Origin: Siderastrea siderea
Lineage: Eukaryota; Cnidaria; Anthozoa; Scleractinia; Rhizangiidae
Length of the DNA: 64,000 nucleotides
Direction of reading: 5' to 3'
Assembly: GCA_964030785.1 (NCBI GenBank)
Contig: OZ034968.1
Location: 72,403,427 to 72,467,426, forward strand
The notes beneath the pieces were generated by a model. It saw only the letters and a program-made list of their open reading frames with translations, ran no database searches and had not been told where the DNA came from. Numbering within the stretch: position 1 is the stretch's first letter; each line of letters begins with the position of its first letter. A program made the position numbers and the translations under genes. Below are positions 12,950 through 24,900 of this stretch, piece by piece.

Positions 12950-15900
12950 ATGTCCACTTTATCTGAGATCACCAGAGTAGAGCAAGATGTACTGGAAAAG
13001 ATCCAGTTGGAGCCTAATTTCCACTGTGACCCGAATCAACGTGAGAATTTGCTATTCCTATCGCCCTTGTTACTCCTTGAAGATCATGAGCTAAAACGGA
13101 TCAGGGATATTAGCGCAAAGAAAGTCTTGGGACGTGTAACTAAAGATATTTTGGAGCGGAACGATGAAACTCTATTTCAAGTGCCGGAAGTGATCTACAT
13201 GCACATGGGGTACGCTAAAAAATCTGAGAATAAGAGAGGAAAAATGGCTTTATCCGAGGAAGAAGCAAAACTTTGGAAGAGCTTCCTAAATCTGTCACGG
13301 TTTACTCGTACGAGAAATGCAGCTGAAGAGTCTGCATCGAGTGAGCGCGGGGAAGGAACACCAATGGAAATTGATTTTCCAACTCAGGCAGATACTCAAG
13401 CTCTTGAACACCCGGAAGAAGAGACCGAAGATTTGGTTTCTCCAAGTAAGAGTGGATTAGAGATTCCTTTGAAAGGAAGGTACATTTTGCTTTTTTCTAT
13501 CCTTTTGATTTTTTTTGACAAAAAGAAAAAGAAGAAAGATGCTTCCAACGTCGAGGAGGTAAAGATTGGCCCTAACAAGATCTCGGATTTCCTTTTATTC
13601 TGGATTCTTCCTTATTTACTCAGTTTCAACGATGATAAAGTGAAGAAAATCATCCAGCACCACAGGGCTAGGGGCCATCAATTTAATGAATTTGTGGAAA
13701 CGTCAACTTTGGATGTTATCCAGGAGTCATTCACATCTCGTGATGTTTCCACTGAGCTCAAAGAAATAATCATGGATAAATACAAGGATTACTATGGCAC
13801 AGAGCAACTGAACTCTGCATACAAGTTGTTGAAAACTAAAGATGGCACACCGATAATTCTTGTACCAAAGCACTATATAGTGAAGCAAATGCCAGCAGTT
13901 ATTGATGATATCGGTAAGAACTGGCGAGCACTTGGTAATGTTACTCTGCTTGATGAGTTTATGAACATGTTCATCAAGAACAAAGAAATTCAAGAGGACT
14001 TTCTTTATTCTTTGAAAGACTTGAAAAATCGCCAGGGCATTGACTATTCTATCCTTCTCCCTGATGAGGATGCATTTAATGAACTGGTAGGGATATTAGA
14101 GAAGAAAAGTGCTGAGTTTTTTAGCAAACCTAAAGTGGTGCAGAGAGGTGGGCGGGATCTCATCTCTCCACGCATTGGTTTAATCAAAAGCGCAGAGAAA
14201 CACCTGACTGTGTGCTTCTCTTTCTTTCAAGGTAGGTGCTTCTCATCTCAGTCCATGCTCATTACTTGAATACCACAAAGTTGCACTGGCATGTAGATTG
14301 GCAGTGATAAAAAAATAAATAGAAAAATAGAATTAAAAATAACTACATTTTCAAAAGGAAAATGTGAAAAAAAAGTTAATAATAATAATAGGATAATTAA
14401 AATAAATTCTTAAAAGTAGGCATAAAAAATGCCAAGCATAAGTTATTACTATGTAACCTAAAGCCTGTGGAAATGGCTCTACCCGCAGAATGCATGGACC
14501 CAATTGCGGCCTTGTTTTTTCATATGCCTCCTATAGTATAGCTGCCTGGGGCAAATCATGCTCTTTGCCTAATGTGCATCTCTCTCTAAATAATTATACT
14601 TTATTTTGAAATGGTTTCTACCCTAATGCATGACATTCCCACTAAATCTGCATCCCAAAATGTTTGTGATCTTTTAACCCTTTAATACACTGATGCAGGA
14701 AATTTTTTGTGTTCTAACGTGAGGACACCTCAGGGCCACAGTCTGGAGGCAGTACTTAAGACCTCAGGTACAGTTAATCTGTGGCAGTTTACCCATATGA
14801 GAAACACATCTGGAGAGTCTGCTTTGAGTGAGCTTAAGCTAGGAACAGCAATGAAAACTGATTTTCCAGCTCAAGTAGGTACCCAAGCTCTAGAATTTGA
14901 ATCCTTGGAAAAAGGAACCAACAAGATTTGGTTTCCCAAAACATGAGTAGATTGGAGATTTCTCTAAAAGGAAGATATTTTTGCTGTTTTCTAGCCTGCT
15001 GATTTTTTGTTGTTCTTGTTGATAAAAAGAAAAAGAACGAATATGTTTCTGACAGTGAGGTGAAGATTAGCACTGTTAAGATATAAGGTCTACAGCTGTA
15101 CATGTACACGTACGAGTTTTATCTTTATTTCCAGGAAACAAAAGCCGCAGGGTAGCTGCTTTGTTCAGAGCAATTGGAGCACACTACCTGGATCATTTTA
15201 CCCTTGCATTGTTGCATGGATTGTGTCTTCATTCACGAGATCCACAGTGCAGAGTAGGTAGCCTTTACCCTGTGAGTTGTGCAAGAAAGCAGCAATTTAA
15301 AGGGCGTCATCCTGACAAAAAAGTGAAGAAGAAAATGGAACTAGACTTCTCTGAGGCTCGTGGGAAGTTTAGTAGAGCTGAGTTTCCTGAAACGTATGCG
15401 CGATGGGAAGACACAGTCCAACAAGACCCTAAGGTGATGAAACTGATTTCACAGACCGAAGACACTTTGAAAATAAAACCAAAGTTTGAGCGAGATAAAG
15501 ACCTGACTGTTTTGTACTCTACTGCTGCCAATACAAAAAAGTTACAATGTAGCCCCTTTGGAGCAGCCATGGCACAGACTCAAGAGATGTTGGGGACCTA
15601 CCAAGTGAGAGCAGTCAACCTTAATGGGTGCTTACTGTCTATGATTGCAAAATGTGGCCGTAAAGATAATGTTGCAGTTGTCTTAGCCATAAATGATGAG
15701 TGTGGAAAGCATGGCAGTTTGTTGCCACATCTGCCAGATGCCATTAAGATGATTGTGACTCACTTTGTCAGAGCTATTGTGGTAGCTGGTCTTCCAACAG
15801 GTGGGTCTTATAATTAAACAGACGGAAAAGATTTTATTGAAAAGTCGTTCTTAAGTTGAATGTCATGGCTGGCAAAGAGTAATATGAATCTATTAATATG

Positions 15901-18900
15901 TAACTTTTTTAATTTCTGTGAGTCCTCTCAGTAGAGCATATTGTAATTTGAGAATGTGGTGTTGAAATGAGGGTTGGGGGTGAGGGAGGAGTATTTGGTT
16001 CAAGTTACAAAAACTGGCTATGTTCTATTACACTTGCAGGGATTTTATACCAGGCCGATAAAAAAACATTGAATCTATTATTCATGTGCCAGATACCAAG
16101 AATGTAGTTGAATCTTTACTGTTGACAACTCTTATAAATGACCATCGCCTTGAAGGATGTTTGTGTGAAAGGCCACTGAGTCTCACAATGAGTTGTATCT
16201 TGTCGCAAATGTAAAAGAAATTGGGGGGGGGGCTACCGCAATCACAGGGTTGTCCCTAACAGCCGGCAGCCGGCAGAATTAACCGGCTACTTGGGTCGTT
16301 TGTGCCAGCTACTTTAAATTGTGATATATTCATAATTTTAAAGACAAATTATTTGTTCCTTTACTGGCGCAGTTATATGAAAATGAAACTTGTTTCCCTT
16401 GGCAGTTTATTGACTTAGAAATAATCTGGTTGGCACAGAGATACACGATTATTAGTTCATTACATTGAGTTCTGGGAACTACATGTAGAAAACCACTGAA
16501 GGCATGAGTTTATACAAATAAAATTGAAAAGTTATGATTACTTTTGGAACTGACATTATTGGAAATTTGTGCTCAGAATCAAGGAAATTCCATTTCTGGG
16601 GACTTAAAATGGAACAAATTTCCTGGGGGGGGGGGGCATGCCCCCAGACCCCTGTAGAAGGGTTCGCCTTTGGCCCTCGATAATCATTATCTGCCTACTT
16701 AGAAATTTTTGCCAGCTACTTAAAAAGTTGTGGACAACCCTGCAATCATTCATTACATGTATGTATAGAGAAACAGGCCCATTTCAAGGCTGAAATAACT
16801 GGCGGGGGGGGGGGGGGGGGGCAAGCAAATTGGCCTAGTCAAAGTCTCCCCTGTCAAAATACAGACGTTAACAATTAGGTCATAAAGCATACAAAAATTC
16901 ATGTCAGATAGATGCTAACACTGTTCATGGTGCCACAGTTTGTGTCGATTTCATCAAAAAGTACACCTTTATAGGGACATTGTTCGTTGAAAATTTGCAA
17001 AAAGCTGCTTCCTGTTTGCTTTTTCGCTGACAAAGTTGTTGGCAACATCCACCAGATTTATAGCATCAGTTTTAAAAAAGTATCCCTGAAGTTACAACGT
17101 TTGTTAAAATTCAAACATTTCAACAGCTAAGCTAAAAATTTCGGACCTGTTTTACCAAACTCTCGTAAAGGTTTACGTAGCATTTGTCACTCGATTGGTT
17201 AGATAAATATAGTTTTGTTCCTTAGACTTGTGCTACAACAATGGGCTTAAAGCTTGCCGCAAATACACAGCAGTCGGTTAGCTTAATTAAAGGTATTTAG
17301 GTCCTTCACAGTCTCAAAGGGGTCATGTCATGAGGATTTTGCTGTTTTAGGTCAATTCTGTGCTCAAATCATAACCTAGTACCTTTACTCATACATAAAA
17401 TGCTTCTGTAAAACTACAAGGAAGATATCAAATGAATTTTATCAAAATGAAAAAATTGGCCCAATTTTTTCAAGTTTCAATCCATTTTCATCCTTACCAT
17501 CGGTAGCAACAGATGACAGGAAAAAGTTTCAGTGCCGAAAGATAGTCTTTAATAACAAAGCTAGACCATTATTTTTGGAATTTTCTTGGTGCCAAGACAC
17601 AATAGCATTACATAGCCCCTTTAAGCTATACTGCCTAGGTCAAGGTGATATGGTGAAGGAAGACATTGGTAAGGAACCTGGATGACTGAAATAGGAGGTG
17701 GGTGAGTAAATTTTTGAAGCCCACTTGCCCGGTGGCTTGTGACTCAACTCAACAGATGTCGAACCCTGTTAAAGGTTGTGAAAATATAAAAGGCACTTTT
17801 AGCATCTGACTGTTTGTTGCACATTAATATGTTTTAATTATATATTTTTTGGGACATTAATTGTAATGTTTTTTAACTTCCAAAAATTCTGGGGGGGGGG
17901 GGGGGGGGCTCGAGCCCCTCTGCTCCCCTTGCTACGGGCCTGAGAAATCAATTTTCTACCATGATGGCAATTTTAACAGCAGTACTGATTTTCAAGATTT
18001 ACATGTAAATTTGGCCATTGAGATCCCCCAAATGTGAGAATCTAATCTCCAAATTAATAATTAATTAGTCATTTTTTGTGGTAGATGCTTCTTCAGTTGG
18101 AAATGGACAATTAAAACAAAATGAACATAAATGGATGTTTATGACCCAACTCGGGCAATCGATAAAATCGATAATCGATAACATTTGATAACAATCGATA
18201 AAATTAGTTGATTGTATCGGAAATCTATAAAAATCGATAGACAGATTTGTTGTGAGAAATCAATAATATTATCGATTTTTCAATCAGTTTTATCGGTAAC
18301 ATTTTTTGTGTCGAAATATGTGAGCTTTAATAATAACGACAACCTCTAAAACCAGCTCTAATATCGGGTTAAACAAAAGATTGGTATCGTTTCCACTCAA
18401 AACGTTTTCCTTGGTGGTTGCTTAGATAGGTAAATAGCCGAGATGTCACTTTCACAAATACTTGGGTCGATACAGCACAGTTATCCTGCCAGCTTAAACC
18501 AAATTTACTGAAATACAAAATACAGTTTTTTCTGTGAACAAAGCCACCGCAATCATTTTACTGCGATTAAACGTCTTTTAAAAACAAAATCAATGTCAGA
18601 AATTAAAGACCTGTACGATCGATAAAATCGATAACATCGATAATAGTAATTACCAGAAGAGTTGCAGCGGCGGACGGAGGATTTTGTGATAGAGGGGGCT
18701 GAGAGATATAGCATATAGTGGCAATATGGGCCCATCCGTCGCGCCAACGGCATGACTTTCTAGGGGGGTCCGGGGGCATGCTCCCCCAGAAAATTTTTGA
18801 AATTGACGTTCTCTGAGATGCAATCTCATGCATTCTGGACACTTAAATTTAGCAAATGCCTGGATTCTATATTGAACACGTAATGCTGAAATATTTAATA

Positions 18901-21900
18901 AAACACAGGTGTGGTTGTGGTCAAAGAAGTAGTTAACACAGACTTTATGATGCTAACTGAGAGGCCATAACAATTGCGGCGAGAGCACAACCTCACAGCA
19001 AAGGCGGCAACCTTTTTTTCCCTGAAAAATTGACAAATCTAGTTTTTTTGAGATGGATATTTACTGCATGCATTCTTGGAGCATTGGTCATTTGCGACTA
19101 AAAATGTAGGCTTTGGACACAGACTCTCAGTGGACTTATCAAAAAATTTGAATAAACAAAATGTATCCCAAGGACATGCATGATTTTATGAACAATCATA
19201 AGAACAGTCATTGCAGGGGTTTAAGAGTAATCATAAGAACATTCATTGCAGGGGATTGATAAATGTCATCTTCTCTGGTTGTGCTTAGCATAATCGTCAG
19301 TAATTGTATCATAATCCAGACCTATGTCCTTGTGAATAAAGAGCAGCAACAGGGCGTTGAGGTGGTCTTCTCTCATGGTGCTTCTAAAACCACTCTTTAC
19401 AAAGCGTAGTGATAGTTTGTCGGTTTGAAGCTTGTTTATAAGGGCGGTTGATTCAAACAACGTTCGATAAATTTTCTTATTGATAATATTTATTAAAGAA
19501 AATATATCTAAAGTAACGAAGCACAAAGTACCATCTGACAGACCTTGTTACAAAAAAGAAAATTCCCAGACAAAAGGGGGGGGGGGGGGGGGGCTGTGGC
19601 CCCGTTGGCCCTCCCCTAAATCCGCCCCTGAGTTGTGAGTATCGATTTTTATCGATTGATCGATACCGTCGATGATAATCAAGTGATTGATATTGATAGT
19701 TATCGATTTATCGAACCGTTTTCCGGTATCAATTTTATCGATTACCCACATCGGGTTTATGAGCAAAAATGAAAACTGCTGCTACCAAATGCACACTTAT
19801 TCTCAGTGAGATGGGTAAAGTCACTGTTTATTAACTAGGGAGTTTTTCTCATGTTTCTGTGGCCTTAACTGTTCTGACTTGGTAGAGCTTTGGAAATTGG
19901 CACTAAGAAATTATGTTGCTTTATTTTCAACCTTGTTGTGCATGTGTTTGTTTTATGTGGTGTACATATGTGTGCTGTTAAATGGTAATTAATAATTAAA
20001 AGTGGTCATTAAATATCAAAGCCTTTATTGAACTTCCTTGCTCGGTCTAAACTGGAAACATGTGGGCCAAAATTTTCCCAAAACAGACCACTTGGGTATT
20101 CTGATTTGTTTAAAACAGATGCTTATTAAATAAAGGTTAAATATGTTAATGTGTCTGGCTCATACTTTTCAATGGTAATTTTGCATACTTAGCCTTAGCT
20201 TCCATTCCGCTGATACACACGTACCACTGTTTGATTTAATATTGCAGCTTAGTATGTAATAAGTGTGGACCTATACCAGTTTTTCAAATCTATCTCGTAC
20301 AATTTTATGTAACATGTTTTGCATTTTATGACGTCACACTCAAGATTATTTTGTGACATCATCATTCAAGGTAGAGTCCAGAATTAAAAGAGTAAAAACT
20401 TACATTAGGTACTGCGCCATTGTAGATCAGTGGAGCATGAACAACAGGTGAAAAAAATGGATTTTTGCGAGAACACAATCAAAATAATGGTTGTGTTTGA
20501 AAGGAATTTTCTTCCTAGAGACAAAAATTTCCAAGGGCTCAGTGTGGAATATTCGGGCAATTGTTTCCTCCATGTTGTCACGTGAGCAATATGAAACAGT
20601 GTGGAAATCGCCGATACTTCATGCAAGTATTGATATTTTTTAGACAAACCCAAATGTCTATGATGTCAAATATTTGTTGTCAATATTGGCCTACCCTTAA
20701 TAATGTAATTTTACCTGCTGATTACATTGCCACATCGAGTGTTGAGTTCTCGTACATAATCTTGGGTAGAGTTGAGCCTGAGCTCTTACTTGAATATCTG
20801 GCAGTAGTCATGAACTAATGAACAACATTTGACTGTCATTCAAAATGCAGTTTACCCACCTGAACGTGATGAGGAAGACAGGGAGGAGATATATTGTTCC
20901 TCGTCAGAAGATCAAGAAAGTTCAGATGATGAAGCAACTGTTACAGCAGCCAGTTCTGGTGGTGCGAGAGGAATACTAGGCAGTAGGTCAAACCAACAAA
21001 GTATGTATATTTTGCTTGCTTTTGAGTTGTGTAGGGTAGTTCTTCATGTTTTCTTGTCACACGTGTTTCAAAGTAGAACTATGGCACCCTACAGAACTTG
21101 AATGCAAGCTTGGACCAAGCAAACCAAGAAACTTGTTACTTACAGTGCATAATTCAGGGGGTCAAAACAAGAGGCTGGTTCTCCCATACCAACCGGAAAG
21201 GTGCAAGCTAACTGAACGGAAAAAGGACACCGATGCAAGTAATATTGTGGTGCTAACTAGGAGCAACAACTTGTAAAAAATTGGAAGAAATTTTTCATAG
21301 CAATTGCAAACTAGCATCTGTGTGCTAATTGTACAAATGAAAACGAAAGCGGCTACCTAAAATGAAAAGGTCTTTTCACGAGTACACAGCTTATATTCCC
21401 CACATTTAGCACAATTTTTGATACGGAACCCATGTTATGCAAAATGGCACCTTTTATAAAACCTCTGGGTGGAGGATCAGTATTCTGGCATATTGAAATA
21501 GTACAGAAACTAAGAAGAGCTTGCATAAAGCTAGCCACCTGACTTTTGTAGAAGGCTGGCTCAAGTAATTTAGAGCATCATATTGATACCTTATTGAACA
21601 GCAAGTATACATAAATCAGTTAAGTATGATTGTCCGGGTGAGTGTAGTCCCGAGAAGGACTGTTTGTGATGACGTTGACTGACGCTTCAGTAACCTTAGG
21701 GGAAGTCATCATCATAGTCAATTGAATTGTGAATTGTCAGTCGATGTTATAGGTCTTTTGTCGTTGTCCTGATTGGTCGACGAACTGGTATCAGTAAGTC
21801 ATTTGTAAGGTGCAGGCAGTTGTTGGCAACAGTTCAGTGGTGGTTAAGTTAGTAAACCAGCTTTCCAGAGTGATTCGTTGATAGTAGTCCGTACTGTAGG

Positions 21901-24900
21901 TAATGCATTCAGCAGAGTCCCAGTCGATTCTGTGGTTTGTTTTTAAACGGTGCTCAGCAACATGATTGTTGATGACACCATTTCTAGTCGCTTGTTTGTG
22001 TTCAGTCAGTCACATGTTCAAATTTCTGCCCATCTCACCAATATAAGTGACCTTGCAGTCGCAGCATTTGATCTTATAAACTGCTCCCTGTCTGTCGCTT
22101 GGTTTGTCTTTGTCCTTAACGTTTGTAAAAAGTTGTTGTAAAGTAGTGATGGGTTTGTGAGCAACAGGGATGTTGTAGGATTGTTGTCTCTGGACGTTGT
22201 CCAGAGACCTATAACATCTACTGACGTGACATGACATGACATCGCGTAACGTAACGTAACGTAACGTAACATAACACAACACTTTATTTAAACAGGGGAG
22301 TACTGAACTTTTTACAGTTCTATTGTTTGTCACACAGCTAATTTTCTGTGCGAAAAAATACATGTAAAATGTAAACCAAGAAACAAAATTTGGGATTCTA
22401 GGGATCAACAATAAAAAAAAAATACATATCATCATGAATATTAAAAGTGTAAAATTCAGTTGAAAAAGAAGAAAACGAGATAAAATGAGCGGGCAAAAAT
22501 GTTCAATTCACTTGCCACTGATGATGACTTCCGCTCAGGTTGTCGAAACATAGGCAATGCCATCACAAACGGTCCTTTCTCAGAACTACACTCACCCAGA
22601 CGATCATACTTCACTGACTTATGATATGACTCCTGGATTCAAACTGGTTACAGATAAAAAATGGCTAAAATATACGTGTTTGTTCATTTCAGTGCGAATC
22701 CAGTGGGTTTTAGTTTCGTTGTTGTCCTCTCTACATGAATGATACATAATATTTTAGACTGACCACAGCAAAACCAAAACTGGCCTCCGACTTGGGACTT
22801 GAAAAGAAAAAATTTAGTACTTGTGAACTGGGTTGGTTTAATTTGTTCCAAGATTTCTTATAGCTGTTTAAAGAATGATGCTTTTTGGCAAGATCGATTT
22901 TCATAGTGTGTTTTGTGGTTGCTTGCACGACATGATAATGTTTTCTTTAGGCTCTTGACACCGCTGCTCCCCTCAATATTAGTTTGCTTTCGATGGTCGA
23001 CACTGTTCAATATAATGTACGGTTGAGTCTTCTTTACACATATTGGAGGCAGCGTGTCCGAGTGGTTAGAGTGCCAGACTTGAAATCCGGATCGAGGTCC
23101 CGGGTTCAAGTCCCGCTCTGACCACTATCTGGAGTTGTTTCACTGCTGACCCAGGTTAATCTCTTACGTTCAGTCTGAAATATTTGTTTCTAAGGGTTAA
23201 ATGCTCAGCCCTACTAACACCTTGCTATAATCACTTCCTGAGAGTAGATAAAGGACATTTATTTATTTATTTATTTATTCATTTATTTTATTCAAACCAA
23301 ATGCTTTTTTCTGTATTTTACTCACCAGCCTGCCTTCCAAATAAATTTGCTGCAATCCTAATCTTGATAACCTGGAAAACTAAAGAAAAACTGCGCTATG
23401 TGAATCAAGATACCACGACTAAAGAAACTGAACTTCATTTAGTTCCAGCCATCTTTAGGACATTAAGCTTCAGGAATAGCGATTCTCTGTTTCTTAAAAT
23501 TATTTTACTTAGTAATATATATATACACGTGTTGAAACCAACAGCAAGTATTGGAAATGATAAATAACCTAGTCGTAACACATTTCTTGTCAAAAAGTTT
23601 AATAAAAACAAACAGTTAAATAATTATTTTTGTGGATGTGCATCCTTAGCCATAAAATTTCATTTTCTCGCAGCTACAACAATTCTTCATCACATACAGC
23701 GAATGTACCATGATGCAGACAGGGTGATTCAGGAAACTAACTTGTCAGAGGAACTGACAAGGATTACTTCAGAGGAAGGATTCATAATTTCTGGCAACCC
23801 AGGAGGTGGCAACTGTATGTTTTACGCATTGTCAGAGCAACTACAAAATGTGAGAGGAATCCAAATCACACACATTGCACTACGGAATTCCCTGGTCCAA
23901 TTTCTCAGGGAAAACCCTTGTCTGGTTAGTTGACTTTTTGACTTCTTCATTGCATCAGGATAGGGTAATAATTTGAAATTCAGTGACTTTTTGAACTAAA
24001 TAAAAGTAACCGCACTCGGGCCAATCATTCTTTCAAACTGTATGTAAAAAGCGCGAAATGTGATTCTTAGAAATACTCGGTTTTTTGTACGTATTATTCA
24101 AGAATGGAATAACCTTCTGTAGCAGGTGGTAGAGGCGGGAACTTCTAAACTTTTTAAAGCGTGGTTTAAATTATTTCCATTGTAAATAGTTAATTAGTGA
24201 TATTGTATCTCTGTCATTAATTGCCACTACGAGCTTCTATGTACATACATTCACTTTTTTTTTACTTTTTATTTAAGGAAACGTTATTTTTACATCTTGA
24301 ATAAACTTGCATTGTATTGTATTGTGTTGTATTTTATTGTATTGTATTGTATTGTATTGTATTGTATAATTGTATGGAGTGTTCTCATCTGAACACAAAA
24401 GCATATTTATGGGCCAATAACTACGAGCTTCTATGTACATACATTCACTTTTTTTTTACTTTTTATTTAAGGAAACGTTATTTTTACATCTTGAATAAAC
24501 TTGCATTGTATTGTATTGTGTTGTATTTTATTGTATTGTATTGTATTGTATTGTATTGTATAATTGTATGGGGTGTTCTCATCTGAACACAAAAGCATAT
24601 TTATGGGCCAATAAATTGAATACTTTTAAGTGATAAAATTTAAACATACAACTGAAGTTAGCATCACGCGTAAGAAAATCATTTTTGTATTCTGCCTGCT
24701 ATGGATTGTGGTAAATATAAAATTAACTTCACTTGACTTTCTTTTTTCTTAAAGGATGATGGAACACCGCTAATCAACTTTGTTCATGGACACCATTCAT
24801 GGCCTGAATACTTAGAAAGAATGGCACAAGACGGTACATGGGGTGACCATGTGGTTCTACTTGCTGCAGCAAACTACTACCAAACTGACATCCGTGTTCT

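Noticed and set aside
22010..22435. 141-codon minus-strand ORF as one protein
   Set aside because: It is a chance join of a LINE tail (N-terminal half) with the GIY-YIG fragment of a Penelope element.
23048..23123. Functional tRNA-Ser(TGA) gene
   Set aside because: The acceptor strands do not pair and a SINE-like body and tail follow.
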